Part shown: one piece after another, positions 24,619 to 33,395 of the stretch | Position numbering within the stretch: the stretch's first letter is position 1 | Layout: every line of letters starts with the position of its first letter | NCBI GenBank assembly: GCA_945787955.1 | Contig: CALZKF010000015.1 | Coordinates: 1-42,570, forward strand | Direction: 5' to 3' | Length of the DNA stretch: 42,570 nt | DNA from: an uncultured Acidobacteriota bacterium | GTDB taxonomy: Bacteria; Acidobacteriota; Polarisedimenticolia; Polarisedimenticolales; Polarisedimenticolaceae | Notes under the pieces: model-generated | Databases searched by the model: none | Told to the model about the DNA's origin: nothing | Seen by the model: the letters and a program-made list of their open reading frames with translations, nothing else | Translations under genes and position numbers: made by a program

Positions 24619-25374
24619 TTATGGGCAACGGCCGAACTCGAATGAGATTTCCTGCCCGACCGGGGTTGCCCAACGATTCTGCTCAAGCGTCAGGTACAGC
24701 CCCACACCGCCGCCTTCTGCCTTCCTGTGGTTGCGTGCGTGTTCTTCTGACCAGAAGAATACGGACTTGCGTCAGAAGTCGTCGACGATACCGGGCGCCT
24801 TCAGCTTGGTGAAATCGACAATCGGCATGAAGAACATCGGGCTGCTTTCGAGGTCATGAAGAGTGTAGCTGAGATCGTGCCGCATGGTGAAGCCGATGCG
24901 CCGGCTGCAACACGCGCACTCGGTGCGGATTTCGAATGAGAGCGCTTCGTTCCTGAGTCTCCCTTGCACGAAGGGGGTCGCCACCGCGTCGGCACCTCAG
25001 GCTGCGTTCAACCGTTCGCCGGTGCTGAAGGCCATCCAGTGCGGTGTCTCGGCCACCGTCACCGGATAGGCCCACACCACGTCACGTCCACCGGCCCGGA
25101 AAAGAAAAATCAGGCGCCGCTCCAGTTCGTCGACGATCTCGATCACACGATCGAGGTCCATCTCCAGGGCGTCGGCGATGTGCTCCGGCGGCATCGGTTG
25201 CGCCAGACGGGGCAGGTCTCGTACCACGAAGTGGTGAACGGCTCGTTGTCGGTCGTCGAGCCCTCCGAGGGCACGACTGGCCTTGTTGGCCCCGGCTTGC
25301 ATCGCTCTTCGGAAAAGCGCTTGCGGGATGGGAAACATGTGACGTTTGAAACCGAGCAGTACCGTCTCCACCAT
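24619..25374 (-). CDS. MerB-like organometallic lyase, probable double selenoprotein (two in-frame TGA)
   Basis: One reading frame of 251 codons runs from ATG 25374 (GAGGAGG ribosome site) to TAA 24619, interrupted only by TGA at 24999-24997 (residue 126) and 24774-24772 (residue 201). The N-terminal winged-helix-like region, then LNAA-U-GAD (126-129) and DF-U-RKSVFFWS (from 199), align with plasmid MerB at YAWCALD (Cys96, Asp99) and FCCHVHFFAS (Cys159). Both TGAs thus fall on the catalytic cysteines, and the catalytic Asp is kept three residues after the first. Hairpins of bacterial SECIS type follow each TGA. I infer selenocysteine at both sites, in an enzyme cleaving carbon-metal bonds or a relative. 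The alternative is a pseudogene with two nonsense mutations, unlikely given their positions. No selA/B/C/D or mercury-resistance genes are in view. Confidence 0.8.
24738..24763 (-). promoter_or_regulatory. SECIS-like hairpin after second TGA of the MerB-like gene
   Basis: On the mRNA, 12 bases after the UGA, a perfect stem UUCUUCU/AGAAGAA closes the tetraloop GGUC (24742-24759). It extends past one mismatch by CGU/ACG. The loop lies 19 bases after UGA and contains the GGUC seen in the E. coli fdhF SECIS apical loop. The size and distance fit the bacterial consensus. Confidence 0.7.
24961..24975 (-). promoter_or_regulatory. SECIS-like hairpin after first TGA of the MerB-like gene
   Basis: CCCUU-CGUGC-AAGGG forms a perfect five-pair stem with a five-base loop starting 26 bases after the UGA. 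The loop has G in its second position and a central GU, meeting the loose bacterial SECIS consensus. A second, competing hairpin directly after the UGA (GGUGCC/GGCGACC with a bulged G) is also possible. Confidence 0.5.
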
Positions 25375-25471
25375 GGGTCCTCCTCGAAAGCCTTATTGAT
25401 TCTACAGGACTTGCTCCCCTTGGCGATGAATCCTGGAAAGAGGGCCACGGAGACTTCCTGGACCCGCCACC

Positions 25472-27028
25472 TCAGTCGCACCCGGCCAGCGCCTGGTCGA
25501 GGCATGTCGTGGCCCCCGCGGGACGTTCCAGCCCGAAGTTGTTCTGCCCGTACGATCCCTCGCGGACGGAGTTTCGGGGCACGACGAGGAAGAACCGGTT
25601 GCCGGGGTCCGGAGGTACCTCCGCCGTGGTCGCTCCCCCGGTGGAGCACAGCCTGGATTCGTGGCTCTCGAAATTTCCCAGCGCACCTTCGTAGACCCCG
25701 TAATCGGTGTCGGCGCCGCGGCACGAGGCATCCCACGTCAGCGCCAGCGCGGTAGTCGCCGTCTTGCCGATCCGCAGCGGTGTGGTCAGCCCGGCCCCGT
25801 CCGGAACCTCTCCCGCTCCCGTGGCCGCGGGGAGGGCGAAGCGGTAGACGGCGTTCGTGTTGAAGTCCGTCATGTAGACGTTTCCGATCTCGTCCTCTCC
25901 GAACGAGCTGATGCTGAAAACCGTGTCCATCCACTGGCTGAACGCCCAGCTCCCCGTGTTGGTGCCGAACCAGATACGGCCCGTACAGTAGTCGCCCGTG
26001 ATGTAGTTGCCGCGAAAGCTCGCGATCGGACCCCGATACATGTAACCACCGGTGATGGAACACCCTAGCCCGTGATCGTAGGTGAAGATCGGTGCCGTCA
26101 GGGTAGAGCCATCGCAAGGGTTGTAGTTCACCAGGTTGTTGCCTTCCATGCAGCTCCAGCCGTAATTCTCACCACCGGTGCCGGACGACGGCTGCAAGTC
26201 GACTTCCTCCACGGCATACTGTCCGACATCGCCGATAAAAAGATCTCCTGTGCTTCGGTCGAAGCTCCACCGCCAGGGGTTGCGCAGTCCGTACGCCCAG
26301 ATTTCGTCGCAGTCTCCCGATCCCCCGGCGAAAGGGTTGTCGGGCGGAATCCCGTAGGCCGTCGGGTTGAGACCGCACAGATCGTTGGGGGAGGCGGGCG
26401 GCGTTCCATCGACGTCGATGCGCAGCATCTTCCCCAGGAGCGACCCGAGATCCTGGGCCCGATTGTTCGGATCCTCGCCCGCGCCTCCGTCACCCAGGCC
26501 TGCGTAGAGATAGCCATCGGGGCCGAACAGGATGTTTCCCCCGTTGTGGTTGGTGAAGTCCTGCTCGACCTCCATCAGCACGACGGCGGTTCCGGGATCC
26601 GCCTCGTTGGGATCGCCGGACAGTTCGTAACGTGCGATGACCGTCCGGTCCAGCCCCAGGCCCGGGTCGCGGGTGTAGTTGACGAAGAACAAGCCGTTCT
26701 CGGTGAAATCGGGGTGAAAGGCCAGCCCGAGCAGCCCCTGCTCGTTGCTGGCGTCATCGACCAGCGTTCGGATGTCCAGAAACGGTGTGGCGAGCAAGGT
26801 GGCCGACGGCACGTCGTAGATCCAGATCTGGCCCGCCTGCTCGACGATGAACAGGCGCCCGGTGCCGTCGCCCGAGTGGCGGACGATGACAGGTCGATCG
26901 AAGCCCCCGACCACCGGTTCCAGTGCGAGATCGGCAGGCTGCGCTCTTGCACCGGATCCGGCCAGGCTCGACAGAATCCAGATCAGCAAACCAAACCGAC
27001 TGATTTTGGTCCCAAACTTGGTGAACAT
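25472..27028 (-). CDS. Secreted PQQ-type sugar dehydrogenase-like propeller protein with EGSYG-type C-terminal domain
   Basis: A 518-residue protein from ATG 27028 (GGAG site, signal peptide ending SGARAQ); a longer in-frame start has no such features. Residues about 30-400 match the glucose/sorbosone dehydrogenase (soluble aldose dehydrogenase, GSDH) beta-propeller: GFDRPVIVRHSGDGTGRLFIVEQAG, NEQGLLGLAFHPDF, NHNGGNILFGPDGYLYAGLGDGG and ENYGWSCMEGN. The NHNGG motif carries the family's catalytic-region histidine. It may oxidise sugars outside the cytoplasm using PQQ, though many relatives are uncharacterised. The final roughly 95 residues are the shared C-terminal domain (LALTWDASC, DYGVYEGALG, CST, NRFFLVVP, REGSYGQNNFGLERP, C...CD). 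The last residue is Asp instead of Pro. Confidence 0.85.
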   Translation of the reverse strand: MFTKFGTKISRFGLLIWILSSLAGSGARAQPADLALEPVVGGFDRPVIVRHSGDGTGRLFIVEQAGQIWIYDVPSATLLATPFLDIRTLVDDASNEQGLLGLAFHPDFTENGLFFVNYTRDPGLGLDRTVIARYELSGDPNEADPGTAVVLMEVEQDFTNHNGGNILFGPDGYLYAGLGDGGAGEDPNNRAQDLGSLLGKMLRIDVDGTPPASPNDLCGLNPTAYGIPPDNPFAGGSGDCDEIWAYGLRNPWRWSFDRSTGDLFIGDVGQYAVEEVDLQPSSGTGGENYGWSCMEGNNLVNYNPCDGSTLTAPIFTYDHGLGCSITGGYMYRGPIASFRGNYITGDYCTGRIWFGTNTGSWAFSQWMDTVFSISSFGEDEIGNVYMTDFNTNAVYRFALPAATGAGEVPDGAGLTTPLRIGKTATTALALTWDASCRGADTDYGVYEGALGNFESHESRLCSTGGATTAEVPPDPGNRFFLVVPRNSVREGSYGQNNFGLERPAGATTCLDQALAGCD

Positions 27029-27375
27029 CGCTTTCTCCAATACTCTGCGCACAACGAACCTGCCCCGATGGGGAAGGTTTCCAACGAAACCAAACGGTCG
27101 ATTATTCCTAACAGGTCCAGCCCCCGCTGCCATTAATCCTACCCCGGAATTACACCAGCACGCACTCTCCCGGCAAATTCGGTCGGCCATACACACTTTT
27201 CCTGTTAACCAGGTGAGCCGGAGTCAGAATTTGAGAGGGACATGCTCCCTCATACAGATCGATTCGATTATCTATACCGGCATTATCGACTTGAGCAATG
27301 ATTGTATTCTCCGGGCAGAGTCGACAGTGGTGCTACAAGAAGCGAGCCGGATCGACTTTTAAGGAGGCGCAAAAT
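27029..27375. other. Divergent intergenic region with one copy of a dispersed repeat
   Basis: These 347 bases separate two divergent exported-protein genes and should hold both promoters. I see no gene. At 27201-27257 lies a sequence like that at 41821-41870: both begin CCTGTTAACCAG, continue with GAGCCGGAGT, and then have a GAGG...CTCCC hairpin (here GAGGG-ACATGCT-CCCTC, 27235-27251). Confidence 0.5.
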
Positions 27376-28053
27376 ATGAATCAGCACAAGCGGATGCGTG
27401 TTTTCTCGTTCGTTCTCGTCGCCACAATCGCTTTGGCCTCACTCACCGGCTGTGCCGCCAAGTCAGCCAAAATGACCATGGCCGCCGGTGCCGGGGTCGG
27501 ACAGTGCGACTATGATCCCAAGGATCGCAACAGGTTCGCTGGATCCGTCGATGCAGGCGACACCTGCTTTCGGGTGGTCGGCCGTGTCCGCATGGACCAA
27601 GAACCGCCACAGCGCCTGATCCCGGAGAAAGGCGACCCGGTGATCCTCGTGTCCAACGGTCCGTTCGGAGAAGTCGGCTACTCCGACCTCGGCGAGACGA
27701 AGTTCGCCGGAACATGGATGCTTGTGCCCGACTACGGGACGCTCAAGGCGACGGCATGGCACGCCGCAGTCGGTTACGGCTACCCACTCACCCGGCGGCT
27801 GGGAATCTTCGGCCGCGTCGGATATGCGTTCTGGGACGTCGACGAAGATGAAATCTACGATGGGATTCCCGAGAGCCACTCGGCGTCCGGGAACAATCTA
27901 TTGTACGCCGCAGGACTCAATGTCGGCCTTTCGCGGCGGTGGGTTCTCGACGCGGAATGGACACGCTACCAGGACGTCGGCAAGGTGGGAGAGACCGGGC
28001 AGGGCGATATTGATATGGTGACCGCCACGGTTCTGTACCGCTTCGGTCGTTGA
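27376..28053 (+). CDS. Outer-membrane beta-barrel lipoprotein
   Basis: A 225-residue protein starting at ATG 27376 after an AAGGAGG site. The N-terminus is a lipoprotein signal with lipobox LTGC (cysteine near residue 25). After about 90 residues, alternating strands of an OmpA-like eight-stranded barrel follow (TAWHAAVGYGYPL, LGIFGRVGYAFWDVD, LLYAAGLNVGLS, VLDAEWTRYQDVG), ending in the aromatic-rich strand VTATVLYRFGR. The C-terminal F-x-R end resembles, but is not, the canonical terminal Phe. It is probably a structural or surface protein of the outer membrane, with the lipid anchor and barrel combined. It is a lone gene, divergent from the sugar dehydrogenase-like gene. Confidence 0.75.
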   Translation: MNQHKRMRVFSFVLVATIALASLTGCAAKSAKMTMAAGAGVGQCDYDPKDRNRFAGSVDAGDTCFRVVGRVRMDQEPPQRLIPEKGDPVILVSNGPFGEVGYSDLGETKFAGTWMLVPDYGTLKATAWHAAVGYGYPLTRRLGIFGRVGYAFWDVDEDEIYDGIPESHSASGNNLLYAAGLNVGLSRRWVLDAEWTRYQDVGKVGETGQGDIDMVTATVLYRFGR

Positions 28054-28243
28054 CCGCGGCGGGGGCCCTGTAGCTCACGCTCAGACGCCGTATAGTACGC
28101 CAGCGAATTCAGCACTCCGCTCTCGCGACTGAATAGCTCAAAAATCCGTCTATCACAACCGGCACGGTTCCCTTATCAAACCTTATTTTGGAGACTATGA
28201 TTGACAATGGCTCCATACGTGAGTACATCCACACCGAGGGAAC

Positions 28244-31072
28244 ATGAAACCGATTCGATTCATCCTCGTTATTCTTGCGGCGTTTTCCGTGGCGGCGGCG
28301 TCCGGTCCGGAAGTTCCTGTACTCCAGGTCGGCGACTCTTCGGGCGGATCCCGGGAACTGGAAGTTGTGACCCACACCACAGCCGGTCCAACGGTGGTGG
28401 TGCTGGGTGTTTCCGACGCCGCCCGGATCACGGCCACAGGCTCCGGTACCACTCCAGGTGATCTGCGATGGTTGACGTGGGAAGAGGATGGCGAACGCCA
28501 CTACTCCGTCAGTCACGATGGAGGGGTGCGGTGGACCGACCCGCGCAGGTACAACCTCGACCTGCATCTGAAAGATCGCCGCTATCGGCCAGGCGAGACG
28601 ATACCCCAGCCGGCGATACCGATGCCGGATTCCGGGAGGTTGTTCCTGGTGCAGGCGAAGCTGCCATGGCAGCCCGCCATGCGCCTTGAAGTGACTTCCG
28701 CAGGCTGTGATCTGCTGTCCTATGTTCACGATCAGGGGTTCCTGACGCGATGTTCAAACGCCGGACTGGCCGAAACCCTCGGGCAACTCACGTTCATACA
28801 ACGGATCGAACCGCTGCACTGCTCCATGCGCCTGGCGCCTGATCTGCTGGAATGGCTCACAAGCTCCGGCCCGTTGGAACCGGAAACGATCTCCATCAAC
28901 GCCATCACTGCACAACCGGGACATCGCAACGACCTGGCCCGGGCTGCCCGGGAACTGGGGGTTGATCTGCCGGTGGGCGATGGCGGCGGCTCGTTGCTGC
29001 CGATGACCGTGACCCGGGAACAGCTCAGGGAACTGGCCTGCAGTGACGACCTGCAGTACGCCGACCGCCGGCAGCCTGCAACGGTCTACATGGACAATGT
29101 CCGTGCCGATTCAGGCGCCGACTGGGTCGAGGAACCGTGGAACGGCGGGTACTGCGGCGCCGGGGTCCGTGGCGAGATTCTGGACAACGGATTCGACACC
29201 GATCATACCGAGTACGCCGATCGCATGGTCATCCACGGGAACGTGAACCTGGAGAGCCACGGCACTTCCACATTCGGCACCGTGTTCGCCGCCGGATCCG
29301 TGGACCCCAGGGCAAGGGGATTGCTCCCCTGCGGGACCGGCATCGCCGGCGACTACGACGAGGTCTGGTGCGAAGGGTGCAGCCGCTACGATTACACTCT
29401 CGACTCCAGGGACCTGTTCCAGGCATCCTTCCAGTCCAACTCATGGGGTGCGGGCTCCGGCCCGGAATACGGCACCATTTCGTATGACATGGAAGAGGTC
29501 GCCTGGCGCCTGGACATGGCGTTTTTACAGGCGATGAACAATGACGGCAAGGACAACCCGGGACATGCGGCCTACGAGAGCTGGTCCAAGAATGTCATCA
29601 GCATCGGCGCCACCCACCACCAGGACACACTGGATAGTTCCGATGACTGGTGGTGCTCCCATGACTGCCGGACTCTGCACGCCAACGATCCGGAGGGCTG
29701 CCTCGCCGACCCGCACTGCGACATGTTCATCAACAACTGCGTCGACTTCTGGTGGTGCGCCAACATCGGCCCGGCGCCGGACGGCAGGATCAAGCCTGAT
29801 CTGGTGTACTGGTTCGACATGACCTACACCACAACCACCGACCCGGAAACCGGGGCCGACGGCTACACGGCGACATTCGGTGGTACCTCCGCCGCCACCC
29901 CCCAGGCTGCAGGGGTTCTGGGACTGATCCTGGAGATGTGGGCCGACACCGCCGGCGGCGGGAATCCCTGGGGGCACCGGCCTGAGGGATCCACCGTATT
30001 CGAAAAGCAGCCTCATGCGGCCACACTCAAGGCTCTGATCATCAACTCGGCGGAGCAGTACCCGTTCGCCGGTGCAGGCCACGATCTCGGCCGAACCCAT
30101 CAGGGCTGGGGCCGGCCCAACGCCAGAAACGCACTGGAACAGGCTGCCGTCAGTCATGTGATCGACGGAACCGATCTGCTTCAGGATGGTGAAACCAGGA
30201 CCTATACCGTGGAAGCCGCCCCCGGAGCGCCGGAACTGAAGGCGACCCTGTCGTACTTCGACCCGCCGAAAACTTTGGCCACCGGCGGCAAGGAACTGAT
30301 CAACGACCTGGACCTACGCATCGTATCCCCTTCCGACGGGACAGGTGAGGTCAGGGTGTACTGCGGCAACTTCGGCCTGGACACCGCCATGAAATCCACC
30401 GCCGCATGGACCGGCCCGGCCGCTCAGGCGCCTCGCTGTGACGATCCGCTCCTCGACTCCAGCCGGGACGACCTCAACAACGTCGAAAACATTTTCATCC
30501 AGGAGGTCGCTCCTGGTCAGGGAATCGCCGCCGGCCTGTGGACCGTGGACGTCACCGCCCATGCCATCCATTCCGACGGCAACCCCAATGATCTGTGCCT
30601 GGACATCGACCTGGACCCATCGGACCCGGAAGCGGGCCGTGCGGCCTGCGAAGCGGCCGGCTGCCAGTGGGACGGCACCCGCGGGCTGTGCGGCGACTTC
30701 CTGTTCGATCTGGGATTCGGACTTGTGGTCACCGGCGCCCAGGAGCCTCACCCGGGAGCCTCCCGGGACCTGTTGGTCGGGAAGGACACAGGCGGCAACC
30801 TGACCTTGTCCTGGCAGCAGGACTGCGGCAAAGGAACAACCTACGGTCTGTACCGCGGTAATCTGCTATCGGGGTACGGCTCCATCGCTCCGGAGCCCGG
30901 GATGTGTGACCTGCCGGGCAACAGCGCAACGGTACCGGCCGGCCCGGGTGTCGCAGATTTCTTCCTGATCGTGCCGAACAACGGCGCTACGGAAGGGAGC
31001 TACGGAGCTGCTCGGCCGGCAGCCGGCTCCGCCTGTTACAGCCAGGGCGAAACACACAGCTGTGCGCCGTGA
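28244..31072 (+). CDS. Secreted subtilisin-like serine protease with EGSYG-type C-terminal domain
   Basis: A 942-residue subtilase (S8). The signal peptide spans residues 1-19 or so, after a GAGGGAAC site. The catalytic triad is Asp314 (GEILDNGFDTDH), His339 (ESHGTSTFGTVFA) and Ser549 (GGTSAATPQAAG). The region before residue 290 is a long propeptide. Cysteine-rich loops lie between His and Ser (CEGCSRYD, WWCSHDC, HCDMFINNC), suggesting disulfide stabilisation outside the cell. A jelly-roll P-domain-like segment follows (about 645-790). The last roughly 100 residues are the shared domain (LTLSWQQDC, TYGLYRGNL, C, DFFLIVPNN, TEGSYGAA, C...CAP), ending in Ala-Pro. It is an extracellular protein-degrading enzyme. 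Confidence 0.92.
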   Translation: MKPIRFILVILAAFSVAAASGPEVPVLQVGDSSGGSRELEVVTHTTAGPTVVVLGVSDAARITATGSGTTPGDLRWLTWEEDGERHYSVSHDGGVRWTDPRRYNLDLHLKDRRYRPGETIPQPAIPMPDSGRLFLVQAKLPWQPAMRLEVTSAGCDLLSYVHDQGFLTRCSNAGLAETLGQLTFIQRIEPLHCSMRLAPDLLEWLTSSGPLEPETISINAITAQPGHRNDLARAARELGVDLPVGDGGGSLLPMTVTREQLRELACSDDLQYADRRQPATVYMDNVRADSGADWVEEPWNGGYCGAGVRGEILDNGFDTDHTEYADRMVIHGNVNLESHGTSTFGTVFAAGSVDPRARGLLPCGTGIAGDYDEVWCEGCSRYDYTLDSRDLFQASFQSNSWGAGSGPEYGTISYDMEEVAWRLDMAFLQAMNNDGKDNPGHAAYESWSKNVISIGATHHQDTLDSSDDWWCSHDCRTLHANDPEGCLADPHCDMFINNCVDFWWCANIGPAPDGRIKPDLVYWFDMTYTTTTDPETGADGYTATFGGTSAATPQAAGVLGLILEMWADTAGGGNPWGHRPEGSTVFEKQPHAATLKALIINSAEQYPFAGAGHDLGRTHQGWGRPNARNALEQAAVSHVIDGTDLLQDGETRTYTVEAAPGAPELKATLSYFDPPKTLATGGKELINDLDLRIVSPSDGTGEVRVYCGNFGLDTAMKSTAAWTGPAAQAPRCDDPLLDSSRDDLNNVENIFIQEVAPGQGIAAGLWTVDVTAHAIHSDGNPNDLCLDIDLDPSDPEAGRAACEAAGCQWDGTRGLCGDFLFDLGFGLVVTGAQEPHPGASRDLLVGKDTGGNLTLSWQQDCGKGTTYGLYRGNLLSGYGSIAPEPGMCDLPGNSATVPAGPGVADFFLIVPNNGATEGSYGAARPAAGSACYSQGETHSCAP

Positions 31073-31211
31073 CAGGGCCGGCCGCCTCCAGTTCCCGCTA
31101 CAAATGAGGACAGCACTACCCTGACGTACAGGTTTCGCCGAGCACGCCAACCCGGTATTATCAACACGTCGTTGTGACGGATCTCTCGCAACTTCCATGG
31201 GAGAAACACGG

Positions 31212-32048
31212 ATGACACGATGCCGGGCTTATCTGCTGTTGCTCGTCGCATTCGGTTGCGTCGGGTGTTCCAGTGTTACCGGGCCGGTGATCATGCGGTC
31301 CTCCGACGGCGTGGAGATCGCCGCGACGGTTTACAGCGCGGGACAACCGACCGTCGTGCTGATCCACGGCTGGATGTGCGACCAGACGTACTGGGAGAAT
31401 CAGATCCCGGCCCTTGCCGGGGATTTCGGCGTCGTCACCGTGGACCTGGCCGGCCACGGGCTCTCCGGCACCGACCGGGAATCGTGGACCATCGACTCCC
31501 TTGCCCAGGATGCGGCGGCGGTGATCACGCACCTGGAACTGACCGATGTCGTCGTCATCGGCCACTCCATGGGTGGCCGAGTCGGGCTCGAGGTGGCACG
31601 GATGCTTCCGGGAACCGTGGTCGGCGTCATCGGCGTCGATACACTCCACGATGCCGACGCGGTGTGGAGCCCCGAAGACCTGGCGTTCGTCGACCGCTTC
31701 GAGAGCGACTTCACCACAGCCTGTGACGGCTTCGTTCGGGGGATGTTCGGAAAACAGGCCGACGGCGCCCTCGTCGATCAGGTCGCCGCGGACATGTGCG
31801 GTGGACCGGGTGATATCGGTACAGCCCTTCTCAGGGACTACGTTGCCTTTGATCTGGCCTCGTCCATGCAGTCCGCTGGGGTTCCCGTTCGATGCGTCAA
31901 CGCCGACCTCTGGCCGACCAACACCGCGGCCAACCGGAAATACGCCGACTTCGGCGTTGTCATCCTTCCGGGAGTCGGGCATTTCCTGATGCAGGAGGCG
32001 CCTGACGAGTTGAACGCCGCACTGATCGAGATCGTAACGGCCCTGTGA
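31212..32048 (+). CDS. Alpha/beta-hydrolase, probable lipoprotein
   Basis: A 278-residue alpha/beta-hydrolase-fold enzyme. ATG 31212 is chosen for a GGGAG site eight bases upstream. The N-terminus is a lipoprotein-type signal with Cys near residues 16-19 (AFGCVGCSS). The oxyanion segment LIHGWMCDQTYWENQIPAL, the nucleophile elbow GHSMGG, and the catalytic histidine in LPGVGHFLMQEAPDELN fit the esterase, lipase and lactonase group. An aspartate in VNADLWPT may complete the triad. The substrate is unknown. It is a lone gene downstream of the subtilase, and an intergenic repeat follows it. Confidence 0.82.
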   Translation: MTRCRAYLLLLVAFGCVGCSSVTGPVIMRSSDGVEIAATVYSAGQPTVVLIHGWMCDQTYWENQIPALAGDFGVVTVDLAGHGLSGTDRESWTIDSLAQDAAAVITHLELTDVVVIGHSMGGRVGLEVARMLPGTVVGVIGVDTLHDADAVWSPEDLAFVDRFESDFTTACDGFVRGMFGKQADGALVDQVAADMCGGPGDIGTALLRDYVAFDLASSMQSAGVPVRCVNADLWPTNTAANRKYADFGVVILPGVGHFLMQEAPDELNAALIEIVTAL

Positions 32049-32070
32049 GAGTGAACGAGCCGATTGAGCC

Positions 32071-32145
32071 GGTGTATTGTATCGGGAGGTTTGGCTCCCC
32101 AACCTGCAAGCGGATCATGCTCGGGAGATGTCGGTTCTTTGCTTC
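32071..32145 (+). repeat. Dispersed intergenic repeat, copy A
   Basis: Contains a GGGAG-GTTTGG-CTCCC hairpin (32084-32099) followed by CAACCTGCAAGCGGATCAT and a GGGAGATG segment. The core GGAGGTTTGGCTCCCCAA is identical in copy D (41853-41870). It lies just after the alpha/beta-hydrolase gene. Confidence 0.55.
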
Positions 32146-32160
32146 GAGCGGGCCGAACCG

Positions 32161-32301
32161 TTGACCGATCAATTGGCCGATAATTACTATTTCGGCCGAT
32201 AACTCTTGGCAGGCAGCCTCGAATACCCTAAAATGGCCGATATATGCGGTTAATGGCTGTTATCTGGCCATTTTCGGATGAGGACCGCTGCCATGGCCGA
32301 T
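32161..32301 (+). promoter_or_regulatory. Clustered GGCCGATAA repeats before the fic gene (putative operator)
   Basis: Direct copies occur at 32161 (TTGACCGATCAA), 32173 (TTGGCCGATAA), 32192 (TCGGCCGATAA) and 32233 (ATGGCCGATAT), with an inverted copy at 32260-32271 (TTATCTGGCCAT). The AAAATGGCC and GGCCATTTT arms around 32230-32273 form an inverted repeat. A sixth ATGGCCGAT spans the start codon. The array suggests autoregulation by the HTH of the Fic protein. Confidence 0.55.
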
Positions 32302-33285
32302 GAGACTACGAAACGCCTGCTCCTGGAACGGCTGGCCTGGCTGCAGGGACCGCACTCCATCAGTGAGATCCGAGGGTTGATCCCTGACGTCGAGACCGTC
32401 CCGGATCGAACGCTGCGCCGCTGGTTGAGGGAGGCTGTGGATCAACGCCTGTTGATTCGCCACGGCGAAAAGCGTGGAACCCGCTATGAACCGGTCCAGC
32501 AGGTCGAGACTCCATCGTTCGCGTTCCTCCAGGACAAGACACCGGTGCAACGGGACCAGATCCTGAAAAGCCTGCGGGATCTGTGGACGCACCACTCAAC
32601 GGCAATTGAAGGGAACACCCTGACTTTGGGTGACACACACTTCCTCCTGGAGGAAGGCCTGACCGTCGCAGGCAAGCCGATCCGGGAGCATCAGGAGGTG
32701 ATCGGCCACGCCTCGGCCATAACCCTGATCTATCAGATGCTGTCCGTCCCTGTGACCGAGAACATGCTGTTTGAACTGCATCGCGCCGTGCTAACCGAGG
32801 TGATCCGCGACGTTTACAAGCCTGTCGGCGCCTGGAAAGTGGAGCCCAACGGTACCTACACGGTCGACTCCAATGACGAGAGGGTCTACCTGGAGTACGC
32901 CTATCCACGGGATGTCCCCCCGTTGATGGCCGAGGTACGCCGGCGATTGAACACCGGGGAAGCAAAACAGGTTGCGATGGAAGATGCTCCGCGCTGGTAT
33001 ACGATCATCCATACGGCGGTCGTCCATATCCACCCGTTCTGCGATGGCAATGGCCGCATCGCACGACTGATCGCCAACCTACCGCTGCTGCGATCGGGCC
33101 TGCCGCCGGTGGTGATCCCCAAGGAACGTCGCCGAGAGTACATCCAGTTGCTGGCCGAGTACGAACTGAGCTGCGGTGCGCTGACCAGGGCATCCGGCCC
33201 ATGGCCGCAACCGAACCTGCTGGCCGGATTCACTCGATTCATCACCGAGTGCTACCGGACGACTCAAGATCTGCTGGGGGCCTAG
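32293..33285 (+). CDS. Fic-domain AMP-transferase with N-terminal winged helix
   Basis: A 330-residue Fic protein. The N-terminal roughly 70 residues look like a winged helix (SISEIRGLI, DRTLRRWLREAVDQRLLIRHGE). The inhibitory motif STAIEG (102-107, [S/T]xxxE[G/N]) precedes the Fic core, so this is a class II Fic with a built-in inhibitory helix. The catalytic motif HPFCDGNGR begins at His247 and is complete. Fic enzymes transfer AMP or other nucleotides to Ser/Thr/Tyr hydroxyls of target proteins. ATG 32293 has a GAGGAC site; ATG 32278 would add five residues. Repeats upstream suggest that it binds its own promoter. No separate antitoxin gene is present. Confidence 0.92.
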   Translation: MADETTKRLLLERLAWLQGPHSISEIRGLIPDVETVPDRTLRRWLREAVDQRLLIRHGEKRGTRYEPVQQVETPSFAFLQDKTPVQRDQILKSLRDLWTHHSTAIEGNTLTLGDTHFLLEEGLTVAGKPIREHQEVIGHASAITLIYQMLSVPVTENMLFELHRAVLTEVIRDVYKPVGAWKVEPNGTYTVDSNDERVYLEYAYPRDVPPLMAEVRRRLNTGEAKQVAMEDAPRWYTIIHTAVVHIHPFCDGNGRIARLIANLPLLRSGLPPVVIPKERRREYIQLLAEYELSCGALTRASGPWPQPNLLAGFTRFITECYRTTQDLLGA

Positions 33286-33395
33286 TATCTCTGTCGCTGC
33301 AACCAGAGCACGAATTGCTCTACCTACGTTAATTTCCGGACATCATTTCGGGAAGGATTACAGGACCCGGGAATAGGCCGGGGTACAATTCCGCC

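Noticed and set aside
24772-24984. A separate 70-residue gene starting at GTG 24984, following a 125-residue gene ending at 24997
   Set aside because: Both pieces are in the same frame and together with the next 50 codons make one MerB-like protein. The GTG has no ribosome site, so recoding of TGA explains the data better than two genes.
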